DNA of 64,000 nucleotides from assembly GCA_036250225.1 (NCBI GenBank), contig JAPZLL010000037.1, forward strand, positions 1 through 64,000. The letters run 5' to 3'. The position numbers and the translations under genes were made by a program. How positions within the stretch are numbered: position 1 is the stretch's first letter; each line of letters starts with the position of its first letter. Of this stretch, positions 1 to 10,384 are shown one piece after another. The notes under the pieces are model-generated. The model searched no databases and had not been told where the DNA came from. It worked only from the letters and a program-made list of their open reading frames with translations. This stretch comes from Cercophora sp. LCS_1. Lineage: Eukaryota > Ascomycota > Sordariomycetes > Sordariales > Lasiosphaeriaceae.

Positions 1-854
1 CGTAATTGCCGCCTCCGACAAGTCCCGTGAAGACGGCTGGGTCAGCGTTTGCCCCCCCCCCCCCCCCCCCCCCCCCCCGAGAGCAAGGCCTATCAGGAAG
101 ACACTAACTGCTGCAGAATTCGACCATTGACCAACAAATCGACATCCTCCAATCCGCCTTCCGAAACTCATCCATCGCCTTTAGACCCGTCGGCCGCACC
201 TTTACAATTAATGAGGAATGGACTGGCAGCATCGACGGAACCAAATGGGAGCGCGATATGAAGACGGCTCTCCGAAAAGGCGACTACCGCACCGTGAACC
301 TGTTCATCCAGAAGAACCTCGGCCGCGACGGGCGCTGCCCCAACCCCGAGTCCCGCGCCAGTGACCCCGACAGATTCATTCTCGACGGATGTGTTATCGC
401 CCCGGAGACCCTCCCCGGCGGACCGGAGCCGGATACAGGCGAAGGAAAGACAGCTGTCCATGAAATCGGCCACTGGTTTGGGCTCTATCACACGTTTGAG
501 GATTGGAGGAACAACATCAACGGATCACCGAATGGGTGTTATGGGGAGGGAGACAGAGTGGAGGATACACCACCGCAGCGAGGTACCACGTCGGGGATTA
601 TGTGTGGGTGGCCAAACGTCCAGAATTACAGGGATAGTTGCCCACAGAAGTGCAAGGCTGTGGGCGATTGCGTGCCGAATCCGGAGGGTGATCCGTTGAA
701 CAACTACATGGGGTACTGCCCGGATCGGAACTTGACTGAGTTTACGGCTGGTCAGGCGTGAGTGCCCCCTCTGTCGGGCAAATAAATGAGCTATGCTAAC
801 AGATGCAGGACGAGAATGTTCCGGATCTACGATACATATCGCAAGAATGCCTGA
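1..854 (+). CDS. Secreted M43-type (pappalysin family) metalloprotease, 3' part
   Basis: The 5' end lies outside the window. Three exons can be read: up to 46, 117-757 and 809-854. The introns are 47-116 (GTTTGC...CTGCAG, branch CTAAC) and 758-808 (GTGAGT...GCAG, branch GCTAAC). The zinc-binding helix HEIGHWFGLYH at 459-491 gives the three His ligands and the catalytic Glu, and NNYMGYC near 699-719 is the Met-turn that marks metzincins. Paired cysteines around these motifs fit an extracellular enzyme. The signal peptide should be in the missing N-terminus. Fungal members of peptidase family M43B are secreted and usually near 280 residues, so roughly the last three quarters is present. Splicing to 809 restores the expected end (GQATRMFRIYDTYR), which supports the last intron. 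Family assignment is firm; the substrate is unknown. Confidence 0.9.
52..78. repeat. Homopolymer run C27 inside an intron
   Basis: Twenty-seven consecutive C bases lie five bases after the donor of the first metalloprotease intron. They are not coding once the intron is removed. The exact length is the kind of value sequencing gets wrong. Confidence 0.9.
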
Positions 855-1605
855 GAGGGACTTGGTTGGACATTGGAAGCATATCTGAACTCTTTCCCAC
901 CTTTTTACTTCATTCTGCACCTTGTCATACCGGCGTTACCGAGCCATTATAGAGTTGTATCGAGCAATCAACCCCTGTGTCCCATGCATGAGAACCTTGC
1001 ATGAGCCGCTGCCGAGCGAGACCCAACAAACCCGCAAAAGTCCGACGGAGATTCCCGCCAAGCAAGCGATTCCAGGTCAAAAAAGTCGAGCAATATTCTC
1101 AAGGGCTGACAGATTATTACTGACGCCAAGATCAATTTCTACGACCCTCAGCCTTTGACACCTGAACTTTGCTTTGACCTATTTGAAGCTCATCATACGG
1201 GAGCAATATTTGCCCCCGCCCTACGAGGCTAACCCAAAAGACCGCCATCCTGCGCGATCTGACCGAAGGATCGCCAAGGATCACCGACGGGATTCGACAC
1301 AACGTAAGCCGGACACGTGGTCCAAAAAAGACTGTCAAGGCTGGCCCTCTGTTAGTGGACTTACAGCGGGTGGTAGGGGGTCTTAGCACACAACAAAATC
1401 AACACCCTTTTTTTTTGGAACCACTGGACGTGCCGGAGTTGCGCCAACCACTGATAAAACCCCGACGTCATGGTCTCGCAACTTGCACTCTTCCGCATCT
1501 CCCGACACAGCGTTCTCCCTCGGTCATAAAGCTCTCGCAGCCACTCCCCAGAGAACCCAGCAGACATCCACAACAAAAAAAATACACCCTCACAGAACCG
1601 CAACC
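855..1605. other. Intergenic, no gene recognised
   Basis: This is the 3' flank of the metalloprotease and the promoter of the dehydrogenase. The last 80 bases are CA-rich with runs of A, typical of a fungal 5' leader. I see no conserved reading frame. Confidence 0.6.
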
Positions 1606-2640
1606 ATGCCCTTCCCATCAATAACCTCAATCTACACGCAATTCTTCCCCCCGCCCTCTTCGCTGACTGAATCAACCCTCCCACCCCAAACCGACAAAAC
1701 CTTCCTTATAACCGGCGCCTCCTCCGGCATAGGCTACGAACTCGCCCGTATCCTCTACGGCGCGGGCGGAACCGTTTACATCCTCACGCGCTCCGAGCCC
1801 AATGCCCTGTCTGCCATTGCACGCATCAAAGCGCTTTACGACTCCAACCGGCCTCCGTGTCATCAGGCGGGGGAACTGCATTATATCCATTGCGATTTGG
1901 CCGATCTCGAGAGTGTGAGATCTGCTGCCACGCAATTTTTAGAACAGGTGGGAAAGGATGGACGGTTGGATGTCCTGTTTAACAACGCTGGTGTTGGGGC
2001 TTTGAAAGGCGCCGGGTTGACGAAACAAGGGCATGAACACCATTTTGGGACTAATTTACTTGGTGGGTTCTTGTTGACGAAGTTGCTACGGGGAATTTTG
2101 AGAAGAACGGCAGCGCGGGAAAAACCTGGGGCTGTGAGGGTGGTTTGGCCTGCTTCGTGCATGGTTGATATGGGCACACCGGAGGGGGGGATCAGAAAGG
2201 GGTTTTTGGATGGGACGGTGACGGTCAAGAATCCGAATGAGCTGTACAGCTCGAGTAAGGCCGGATGTTGGTTTGTTGCGGCTGAGGGGGCCCGGCGGTA
2301 TGGGACGGAGGATGGGGTTGTGCATGTTGCAGGGAATCCGGGGAATTATGTCACGAATATTTGGAGGGACACGCCAGCTTGGTTGTTTTGGTTGGTGAGG
2401 CCGATTTTGAGGGATCAGGTGCATGGGGCCGAGACGTATTTGTGGATGGGGTTTGCAAAGGAGGTGACGCTCGAGGAGGCAGAAAATGGGAGGTATGCTA
2501 TTTGTGATGGACGGTGGCATCCGGGGCAGAGGGCGGACTTGCTGTTGGCGGTGCGGAGTGTTGAGGATGGGGGCTCGGGAAGGGCGAGGCAGTGTTGGGA
2601 GTGGTGTGAGGAGCGGACAAAGGAGTATACGTTGGAATAG
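1606..2640 (+). CDS. Short-chain dehydrogenase/reductase (SDR)
   Basis: This is a single-exon protein of 344 residues. The Rossmann nucleotide-binding motif TGASSGIG is at residues 36-43, the NNAG motif follows in the middle, and the catalytic YSSSK places Tyr214 and Lys218. The preceding strand ends in WPASC, which supplies the active-site Ser. I chose the ATG at 1606 because it has a CAACC context and gives a normal SDR N-terminus; an in-frame ATG at 1483 would add 41 unlikely residues. The family is NAD(P)-dependent and acts on very varied alcohols and ketones. The layout resembles fungal retinol-dehydrogenase/WW-oxidoreductase-like SDRs, but the substrate cannot be read from sequence. No signal peptide is seen. 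The C-terminal third (from about residue 250) is longer than in classical 250-residue SDRs, as in the extended fungal type. Confidence 0.9.
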   Translation: MPFPSITSIYTQFFPPPSSLTESTLPPQTDKTFLITGASSGIGYELARILYGAGGTVYILTRSEPNALSAIARIKALYDSNRPPCHQAGELHYIHCDLADLESVRSAATQFLEQVGKDGRLDVLFNNAGVGALKGAGLTKQGHEHHFGTNLLGGFLLTKLLRGILRRTAAREKPGAVRVVWPASCMVDMGTPEGGIRKGFLDGTVTVKNPNELYSSSKAGCWFVAAEGARRYGTEDGVVHVAGNPGNYVTNIWRDTPAWLFWLVRPILRDQVHGAETYLWMGFAKEVTLEEAENGRYAICDGRWHPGQRADLLLAVRSVEDGGSGRARQCWEWCEERTKEYTLE

Positions 2641-4353
2641 CTGTGTCGTAATGTCAATACCACGTCCCTGAGACCACGGCTCCCGGTGCGCTCCTTCACG
2701 GTGACCTTTCCAAGCAGATGGCAGGCATCTTGCGGCGGCGCAGTACATCAAACGCGATCACATCGGCCGCTCAGAGGACCTGAGCGCCACGGACCGTCTC
2801 TTGATCAACCGAAGAGCCCTCGACCAGAGATGTCCCGTATGGCCCAACTCCTTGCCAGAGACATGGCTCATCCTGGACAACATTCGGCCACCCGAACATC
2901 TTGTGCCAAACCAGAGCGCCCCATCTAAAGCGCCTCGTGTGACAATCTTCGACGTCGGGGCCGTGTCTCGGGACGGCGAAGCTTTCCAAAGGCGCTGCCT
3001 TGGATTGGGCGACTGCGTGCGGCCGCCTGAAACGGCGCGGTCGGGGTTTGGGTCGGGAGCTGCAATGCGCCAGGGGCCTTGGCCGGGCCGACGCAGCCAA
3101 CGCCGGACGCAGGTACCGTTCCTGATTGCGGCCACGGCCAAGTCAGCAAGTCTCAGACAACTTCAATCTAAAGGGCACGTACAGCAAAGGGCGACGAACA
3201 GCTCGAAATCTCTCTGCTTATTCTCGTGGCCCTTGCGTCGTCGCATCAGCACGAGCGGCGTCGCAGCTGATCCTTCAATGGCATCCTGTGCCTCATGCGA
3301 TTCCGGGTTCTCGTCGGTGCCTGGCGGGTGTTACGCCGCACGGGAACATCTGGGATTTCGCCCAAGTACCCGGGGACAACACCGTATAGGGGCGCGCAAC
3401 CGCATCGTCGTCTTCGAGGCCGTTTGTCGTCGAGACAAAGTCCCGGCGAGCGCGCGCTTGCGGCTGATTCCCGTGGATCGACCTGTCGCAGATCAACCCC
3501 ACCAACCCACTACTGTGGGGCACGTCATTCGTCCTTGGACTCTCCCTTCTCACAAACATCAAACAAGACCGGACGAAAGGTTTGCTTTGCTTCTGCCTGT
3601 GGTGGAAACATCCCCTGTTTGGGCTCTTTTTTTTTTTTTTTTTTTTCGTTTCTGTTCCTATGTTTCTGTTCTATGTGAGTTCTTTGAGGTTGCGGTCTTG
3701 GTTTGATGTGTGGTCTCGTGTCGAGCCCGTAGATGGCATCCTCGAGCTTCGACTCGCCGCCAACGCGTCGAGCACCAACGTCCAGCGCGTCGAGATTCAT
3801 GCGAAAGCTTGAGGCCTGATGGCGACCCGCAAGTTTTTGACAATGTGTCGATCCATCGCACGGTTTCTACCAGGTTCATCGGACGACGGCGCGATGGCAC
3901 CTGCACGATCTGGGTTCCCCGCAAGTCCTGACACAGGAGATCCAGGGGCCGCCAAACCGTTAGCGCACCCCTTTTGCCTGTTAGTCCGCACTCTGTGTTT
4001 TGGAGACGTCACTAACACGGGATTCTGCGACACCATCTGCTTCGAACCTCACACAGTTAGACCATCCACCACAGCCAGCAGGGAAGGTCCAAGTCCACGA
4101 GAGGAACTTTCCATCAGTCTGGATCGGTCTGAACAGGCGCTCGTCTGGTGTGCGGAATTGTTAGGGATCTGTGTCGTTACCGTCGGTATAAGAGCGCGTC
4201 TCCCACGATGCATTCCCACGACGCATGATGTTCTGGCACATCACCCACTTCCCTTGCGTCGATCTTTCTTGCTTCGATCTTTCCTTCACGGCCCGGTGCC
4301 ACTCTTAATACATACCTTTTCTACTTTTTACGTCGCAAGCGACTTGAGACAAG
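2641..4353. other. Intergenic, with a T20 run and a TATA-like box
   Basis: No protein family is recognisable on either strand. A run of 20 T lies at 3627-3646. TATAAG at 4187-4192 lies about 165 bases before the next ATG and is followed by pyrimidine-rich DNA, so the right end is probably the promoter and leader of the gene at 4354. Long open frames here are low-complexity and I did not call them. Confidence 0.5.
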
Positions 4354-5121
4354 ATGGTCCAACTCTCCACACTCCTTGGCATTGCCATGATCGCCGTCGT
4401 CCAAGCGGCCCCCAATCTTTCGATTCGTCAAAACCTTCCGGATCCCGCTGGCGAGAAGAACATTGGCAACGGCGCAGGCATTCAGTTCATCGGAGGCCAG
4501 TGTAACGGTGCCGCTGACTGCGCTTCGGGATGCTGTGCGACGCTGCCCCGGGGCGGCGCAACCATTGGTGTTTGCTCTGGCGTCGGAGCGCAGACCCAAG
4601 CTGGAAAGCAGGGCTGCGGCTTTGAGGCGGGAGGAGCCCCGGCCGGAAACAGCGCCAATGGCAACGGAAACGGCGCCAATGCTGGGGGCAACGCTGGCAA
4701 TGGCAACGGCGGCGGACGCGGCGGTGGACGTGGCGGCCACGGGAACAACGGCAATGCGAACAACGGAAACGCAAACAATGGCAATGCAAACGGCAATGTC
4801 AACAACGGCAATGCAAACAACGGCAACGCAAACACTGGCACCGGCGAGCCCTTCCCTGTTGTTCCCATCGGTGCAGGGTCAACCCCAACCGTGATTCCCA
4901 CCAACCTGAAGCCCGACCCAGCTGGCGAGAAGAACATCGGCAACGGCGCAGGCGGTCAGTTCATCACAGGCCAGTGTCTAAGCGACGCCGACTGCGCGTC
5001 CAACTGCTGTGCCCTCGTCAACAACGGCGTTGAAGTCTTTGGCATCTGCTCAGGGCCAGGCGCCAACACGCAAAACGGAAAACAGGGGTGCGGATTCCCA
5101 GTGGGAGGCGGCCAGCTTTGA
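4354..5121 (+). CDS. Secreted cysteine-rich protein with two BAS2-like domains
   Basis: The protein has 255 residues and one exon. Residues 1-19 form a signal peptide (hydrophobic core, AQA-type cleavage before PNLSIRQ). Two homologous modules follow, at about 30-90 and 188-248. Each starts DPAGEKNIGNGAG and carries six cysteines in the order GQC, DC, CC, G(V/I)C and KQGC, which probably form three disulfides. They are joined by a linker of about 95 residues rich in Gly, Asn and Ala (NGNANNG repeats, plus a GGGRGGGRGG patch). The module resembles biotrophy-associated secreted protein 2 (BAS2) of Magnaporthe and its Colletotrichum homologues, which as I recall are short single-module proteins. 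Function is unknown; an apoplastic or cell-wall role is inferred. It converges with the next gene, leaving only 74 bases between stop codons. Confidence 0.8.
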   Translation: MVQLSTLLGIAMIAVVQAAPNLSIRQNLPDPAGEKNIGNGAGIQFIGGQCNGAADCASGCCATLPRGGATIGVCSGVGAQTQAGKQGCGFEAGGAPAGNSANGNGNGANAGGNAGNGNGGGRGGGRGGHGNNGNANNGNANNGNANGNVNNGNANNGNANTGTGEPFPVVPIGAGSTPTVIPTNLKPDPAGEKNIGNGAGGQFITGQCLSDADCASNCCALVNNGVEVFGICSGPGANTQNGKQGCGFPVGGGQL

Positions 5122-5195
5122 TCTCTTGTATTTATTCACTGTATATACCATTTGTCTCTGAGTTAAAATCATGCATGATCTATCAACAGACTACC

Positions 5196-8100
5196 TCATT
5201 CATCTGAAGAGACACCGGAATCAGTATCCACTCCTTCCTCAATCCTCGCCCTCCTCCTCTCCTCCTGCTTCTGCCGCTCCTCCTCCGCCGCCGCCCTCTC
5301 TTCGGCGCGTTTATCCAGCTTCTTTAGCGTCTCCTGATACCTCCTATCCATCTGTTTGTAAAACTGCTCCTTGGCAATGGCCGACTGCCGTTTGAACTCC
5401 CTCATGAACAGAACCTGCTCCCTCTTCTTCTCGGATTCCGCCATCATCCGCCTATCCTCGCGTTGCTCAAGCCTCCACTGGCGCTTGTACGCCTGCCCCT
5501 TAGGAGTACGAGGATACCGTCCGCGCCCCTCAATATGCCTCATCGTCCGATACTCCTTTGTGTCCTTCTCCGCCTTCTGCTTCTTTGCCTCGTTTCTTGG
5601 TTTCCGTGCCCTCTTCTTACGCAGCCACCACCGGATATTTTCATCCCTCGCCTTATCTTCCTTCCAATCCTCATTGAACCGTCTCCTCGCCTTTCCAGGG
5701 AGAGTCATCAACCATCCAACGGGGCTGAAACTGGCCTTCACTCCCTTCCAGGCCAGCAAAATCCCACCCAAAATCCAACGCGGCACATACGTGACACCAA
5801 CAAACACACCCGCACCCATCAACCCCCACCCAAACTGTGACTTCCACACATCAATCCCATACCAAACAACATACACCAACAGCCGCCCCAACATCGAAGC
5901 CACAACACTGCCAACAGCATACGCCAAAGTCCCAATCGTCACCACATAAAACAGCCCTGCAAGCAGTAGTGGTGCGCAAACAGCAACAACACCACCCGTT
6001 ACAGCCCGTGCGTAATCCTCGCTGAATAATGGAGCGAGGAAAAAGCTGAGGAGTAAACAGATGCGGAGCTTGTAGTACTCTTCGTCTTCGTTGAAGGCAG
6101 GCATGAGGACGAACCAGGTGTGTTTGGCCGCTGTGCTGTTCCTCACTGTAGTGTAAGTGTTTGGGATGAAGGAGGTGACGGACTTGGTGATCGATTTTCT
6201 GAGGGTCCTGTTTTTGTAGTGCGCTCGGGCGGTGGACCAGATGGTAGATGGGATGGTGGTGATGGTGGAGATGGCGGTGTAGATGCTGCTGCAGACGGCG
6301 ACGATGCTGGGGATGAGGAGTTTGGTTGCGGTGTAGGTTGTGATTGCGGGGATGTGGGATGTGATGGTGGATATGAGTCTGAATGGGGATGTGATGGCCG
6401 AGAATAAGACGGAGAGGAAGTAGAGCGGGAGGTGGTAACGTAGTCGGCGGCGTGGTTTACCGAGGGACGGACCGCCTGCATCTGGACCGGGTAAGGGACG
6501 ACGCGGGTACCCGGGGCGGGTGGAGGGGTGGAGGAGTCGGTTCATGATTCGTCGTTCTAGCCTTTCGGTCTCCCAGTCCCAGTGTGTGCGGACGAGGTAT
6601 GCAAGGAAGAGGGTAGCTGGGATGAGGGAGCGCTGCCAGGAGTACAACACGGGGGCGAGGACGGTGAACAGCAAGAGGAAGAAGAGAACAACGGCTGGTG
6701 TTGTGAGCCGAAAGGGCGTGATTGGACGTCCGTAGTGCCACCAGCGTCCAGTCCGGCGTTGGAATCGTCGCGTTCTCTGGGCTAGCTTGAGACGGGGGAG
6801 ACCGTGCAATGGGACGCCGAGAAGGTACGGCGGTCTTAGTGGTCTGGGGCCAACGGGTGCGCAGGGACCGGATTCGCCGTTGATGTAATATCTATCCTCC
6901 CAGTCTCGAGTGACTCTTCCCTTCCAGTCGGTATATCCGTCTGGGAAATCGGAATCGGTGGTGTCAGCGTCTGTGTCGCTGAGGTCCGAGTCATTGCCGG
7001 GTGGTCCTCCAGGGGGTGTTCCCGATCCTCCTCCACGAGGTGGTTTCCGTCGCCGTTCCAGGTCATCTTGTCTGGCGTCCTCGTCTGGACATAGGCCGGG
7101 ACAGTAGCGCTGGCACCAGTGACGGCAATAATAACCACACCAGTGGCGAACCCAGGATGGACACCAGCTTGGGCAGGGACAGCAACAGGGGCGACGACGA
7201 CGGCGACGACGTGCGTTGAGGAAGGGTGCTCTCTCATCTGGCTCCGGGGGGCCTGGGTCAGGGCCTCCGCCTCCTCCATCGTCTGAACTAGGCGAGCTGG
7301 ATGAGCTGGATGAGCTGTCGTCTGGGTCGCCCGGGGCTTTAGGGACCTTCCTCTTTTCTTCTTCCTCGGCTTTCCTCTTTTCCTCTTCTTCAGCTTTCCT
7401 CTTTGCTTCCGCAGCCTCGTCGGCCTTCTGCTTTTCGGCATCAGCTTTCCTCTTCGCTCCCGCAGCTGCATCATCAGCCTTTTGCCTTTCGGCGTCGGCC
7501 TTCTTCTTTGCTTCGGCAGCTTCTTGCACAGCCTTTGCGATGTCCGCTTCCCTCTTCGCTTCGGCGGCGTCAGCTTCCTGCTTTGCTCCTGCTGCTGCCG
7601 CATCTGCCGCTTGTTGGGCCTTTCTCGCCTCTTCTTCCTGGCGTTGCTTCTCCTCGGCTTCCTCAGCTTCCTTATTTAATTGTGCGGCTGTTTGTTCAGC
7701 GGCTTCGCCGTCGGCTTTCTTCTTCGCCGCAGCGGCGTCGGCCTTTTTCTTTTCCTCGGCTTCCTTCCGCTCCCTCTTCAGTCGGTCCTTTGCTTCCTTT
7801 TTCGCTTGTTTTGCCATCTCTTTCTCCTCTTTTGCCTGTTTCTTCGCCATCTCCTCGTCTTCCTTTTTCTTCTTGGCCTCGGCTTCCTCGCGTTTGCGTT
7901 CTTCGCTAGCCTTGGCCTTGGCCTCTTCGTCTTGTCGTCGCTTATCGGCTTCCTTGCGTTTCTGTTCTTCTTCTTCTTCTTCTTCTTCTTCTTCTTCTTC
8001 TTCTTCTTCTTCTTCTTCTTCTTCTTCTTCTTCTTCTTCTTCTTCTTCTTCTTCTTCCTTTCGCTTGCGTTCTTCTTCATCCTTGGCCTTTACCTCGGCC

Positions 8101-10145
8101 TCGTCCTCCTTCTTCTTCCAATCGGCCTTTTCCTGGAGAAGTCGTTCTTCTTCAGCCCCTACCTTTTCGGCTTCATCTTCGTCCTTTTTCCGGCGATGGG
8201 CCTTTGCCTGGAGGAGCCCCTCCTCTTCGGCCCTTACCTGTTCTTCCCTCCCCTCTCTTTGCTTTCGTTCCTCCTCGGCCTCGGTGGGCTGGGCTGGCGA
8301 ATCTGGCAATCGAACGTTTCTTGGGCTGACGGGCGGACTAACTGTGCTCTGCGTGGTTCTTCTGGATGGACTGGGCGTCCCGGTTGTGTCAAACAGGTGA
8401 AGAGGGTCTTCAGGATTGAGAATCTCTGGATCCGGCTGGACAGGGTGTTGTCGCAGCGGCGATGATCCTTGTGGACGTAGGGGCGAGACCCGAAATGGGT
8501 TCTGTGGTGACGCAAACTGTGACCTGGCTCCGCTTGTGACCGACTCGGGGTACTGCCCGCTGACGACTGGAGTTGCGAATGCACTCTGTGGCGACGGGAA
8601 CTGCGATTGTGCGCCGCTTGCCACTGACTCGGGATACTGCCCGGGGATAATAGGAGTCCTGGGAAGTGATCCTTCAGCCTGTGGGCTTCCTATGGTTGAT
8701 GGCGGCCGTCTACCTGGTAGTTGACCAAAACTGGGAGAAGACTGCGAAGACTGCGGAGATTGTCCTGGAACTGCGAGGGTGTTGGGGTCTGGGCCCCTTG
8801 AGACAACCAAATATCCCCGGCTGTCCCTGACAAAATGGGTGCGGTCTGGCGACTTAGGTGACGAGCTTGGTTGCTGCTGCGAGGACGAGTCGGTGGGAAT
8901 CTCTGTGATGGACCTTGTTTGGACGTCGGTTCCTGGACTGCCCTCAGGTGTTCTAAGCGTTTCGTTGGAGTTTCCGAACAGGCTGACTGGCTGGGTGCTT
9001 CTTCCGCCTGGAATCCGCGGGGACGCATCGTAAATATTCAAAACGTCGACCGGCTGGTTGGATCTTTGTTCGGGCGTACGTGGAGTAGATGAAGTCGTCG
9101 TGGTCCTGGCCCTCCTCACATCCGCAAAACTGATGCCCAGTGCGCTTAGGTCCTCGCCCCTCTCTGATGCGCGCTCGCGGAGACGGTTCACGGCGCCTCG
9201 CGGTGCGCTAGACAGGAATGCACCCCGGGATTCTGGCGCTACTTGAGACAGCAACTGTTCGAGTTGCCCCACATAGTCTTCTATAAGGCTTTCGGCTTGA
9301 GCTTCAGTTTCATCATCGACTTCCCCATCGGACCCTGCCCCCATAAGATCCAGCATCGCCTCTATCCTCTGAAGCTCGGTAAGATTATCCCGTGCCCCCT
9401 GGTCCATTGGTACAACGTTTCCAAAGACCTCAATAAAGGGATTGGCCATATTGATTGAAGCCTGTGTAGGTAATGGTTGCCCAAATAGGCTTGGTAAACG
9501 CGGGAGCTCCGGAGCGGGTACTCGTCGTGGAGGAGACGCGTCGTATATGTCCTCGTCCGAGTCATCTCGACCCATGAATCCCAAGAGTGCTCTGGGCCGT
9601 CGAGTTGGGGTTTGTTGCTCCCGGCGGCGGGAATTGTCCGGGACCGGGGGAACCTGAGGAACAGGAGGAACCGGAGGAACCGGGGGAGATGAGGAAAACT
9701 CGTCATTCTGTCTGTTCCTGATGGGCCTGAAAAGGCTGAGGACGCGTGTCATGGGTGACCTCTCCTTTGTGGAGCTACTCCGGCTTGGTAGGTCCGGCGA
9801 CGGGTTTACGGTGGATGCTGTGTCTGGGGTTGCCCTGGGTACGAGAGGTGATGGCGTCTGGGAAGTCCTGACAGAGGTCTGGCTAGGCCTGGGCAACTCA
9901 TCTTGCCTGCTTGGCGGACTACCCAGATCTGGCCTGGTTGGCAAGTCTCGGGTGCGTGGATCGTGGATGGATTGCGCCTGTACATCTGTCTCCCCATCGC
10001 CGAAGACCGTGGTACCCGCCCGGTCCCCAGGCGGGAAGGTCAATGTGGTTGGCGATGGTGTCGGCGGTTCGATCGTAATGCCAGGGTTCAGGCTCACAGG
10101 ATCGGGATCCGGCTTCTTCGGATCTGTGGGTTTCTTGTCTGCCAT
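5196..10145 (-). CDS. Giant low-complexity/coiled-coil membrane protein, function unknown
   Basis: This is one uninterrupted reading frame of 1649 residues. The N-terminal 600 residues are Pro/Ser/Thr-rich and probably disordered. Residues about 620-930 are a charged Lys/Glu/Ala coiled coil that includes a pure run of 31 Glu (about 697-727). A Ser and Gly/Asp-rich spacer follows. About residues 977-1020 hold a basic stretch leading into ten cysteines spaced mostly every fourth residue, each preceded by Trp or Tyr. Several hydrophobic segments between about 1142 and 1455 look like membrane spans. The last 190 residues are again highly charged and helical, ending in an Asp/Ser-rich tail. There is no signal peptide. 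I recognise no family; large proteins of this style occur in filamentous ascomycetes as hypothetical proteins. The single-exon frame of 4.9 kb argues strongly that it is real. Confidence 0.75.
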   Translation of the reverse strand: MADKKPTDPKKPDPDPVSLNPGITIEPPTPSPTTLTFPPGDRAGTTVFGDGETDVQAQSIHDPRTRDLPTRPDLGSPPSRQDELPRPSQTSVRTSQTPSPLVPRATPDTASTVNPSPDLPSRSSSTKERSPMTRVLSLFRPIRNRQNDEFSSSPPVPPVPPVPQVPPVPDNSRRREQQTPTRRPRALLGFMGRDDSDEDIYDASPPRRVPAPELPRLPSLFGQPLPTQASINMANPFIEVFGNVVPMDQGARDNLTELQRIEAMLDLMGAGSDGEVDDETEAQAESLIEDYVGQLEQLLSQVAPESRGAFLSSAPRGAVNRLRERASERGEDLSALGISFADVRRARTTTTSSTPRTPEQRSNQPVDVLNIYDASPRIPGGRSTQPVSLFGNSNETLRTPEGSPGTDVQTRSITEIPTDSSSQQQPSSSPKSPDRTHFVRDSRGYLVVSRGPDPNTLAVPGQSPQSSQSSPSFGQLPGRRPPSTIGSPQAEGSLPRTPIIPGQYPESVASGAQSQFPSPQSAFATPVVSGQYPESVTSGARSQFASPQNPFRVSPLRPQGSSPLRQHPVQPDPEILNPEDPLHLFDTTGTPSPSRRTTQSTVSPPVSPRNVRLPDSPAQPTEAEEERKQREGREEQVRAEEEGLLQAKAHRRKKDEDEAEKVGAEEERLLQEKADWKKKEDEAEVKAKDEEERKRKEEEEEEEEEEEEEEEEEEEEEEEEEEEEEEEQKRKEADKRRQDEEAKAKASEERKREEAEAKKKKEDEEMAKKQAKEEKEMAKQAKKEAKDRLKRERKEAEEKKKADAAAAKKKADGEAAEQTAAQLNKEAEEAEEKQRQEEEARKAQQAADAAAAGAKQEADAAEAKREADIAKAVQEAAEAKKKADAERQKADDAAAGAKRKADAEKQKADEAAEAKRKAEEEEKRKAEEEEKRKVPKAPGDPDDSSSSSSSSPSSDDGGGGGPDPGPPEPDERAPFLNARRRRRRRPCCCPCPSWCPSWVRHWCGYYCRHWCQRYCPGLCPDEDARQDDLERRRKPPRGGGSGTPPGGPPGNDSDLSDTDADTTDSDFPDGYTDWKGRVTRDWEDRYYINGESGPCAPVGPRPLRPPYLLGVPLHGLPRLKLAQRTRRFQRRTGRWWHYGRPITPFRLTTPAVVLFFLLLFTVLAPVLYSWQRSLIPATLFLAYLVRTHWDWETERLERRIMNRLLHPSTRPGYPRRPLPGPDAGGPSLGKPRRRLRYHLPLYFLSVLFSAITSPFRLISTITSHIPAITTYTATKLLIPSIVAVCSSIYTAISTITTIPSTIWSTARAHYKNRTLRKSITKSVTSFIPNTYTTVRNSTAAKHTWFVLMPAFNEDEEYYKLRICLLLSFFLAPLFSEDYARAVTGGVVAVCAPLLLAGLFYVVTIGTLAYAVGSVVASMLGRLLVYVVWYGIDVWKSQFGWGLMGAGVFVGVTYVPRWILGGILLAWKGVKASFSPVGWLMTLPGKARRRFNEDWKEDKARDENIRWWLRKKRARKPRNEAKKQKAEKDTKEYRTMRHIEGRGRYPRTPKGQAYKRQWRLEQREDRRMMAESEKKREQVLFMREFKRQSAIAKEQFYKQMDRRYQETLKKLDKRAEERAAAEEERQKQEERRRARIEEGVDTDSGVSSDE
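7965..8057. repeat. Perfect trinucleotide microsatellite (TTC)31, coding for Glu31 on the minus strand
   Basis: Thirty-one uninterrupted TTC units read as GAA on the coding (minus) strand, giving a pure polyglutamate run inside the coiled coil. All units use the same codon, which points to recent slippage rather than long-term selection on the protein alone. Confidence 0.95.
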
Positions 10146-10384
10146 GATGCCGGCTTGACACGATGATTAGAGCTGTTTCGAACAATTCACTTTGCGACAA
10201 TGGTCAAGGCAACATCGACAAGCAGTGAAACAACATCGATGAACAACATGTCACTGCATGACGAATGCGGAGTATTTAGTTGTCTCTGTTCTTTGTCTGA
10301 CCAAAACAGCGAAGCTCACAAATGAAACCCACAAATGGGGTTGTCTCTGTCTGCGCTATTCCAAAACCGGACCCTCTCCTTTGT

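Noticed and set aside
49..261. Open frame starting with a polyproline run
   Set aside because: The Pro run is the C27 tract inside an intron of the metalloprotease; the rest is out of frame with that gene.
2801..3706. 301-codon open frame on the plus strand
   Set aside because: No domain, Arg/Ser/Pro-rich composition, and it ends by reading through the T20 run as polyphenylalanine.
3819..4505. 228-codon open frame overlapping the BAS2-like gene
   Set aside because: It covers that gene's promoter and signal peptide in another frame and shows no family features.
7216..8465. Long plus-strand frames rich in Ser or Phe
   Set aside because: They are shadows of the coiled coil and the Glu31 run of the minus-strand gene.
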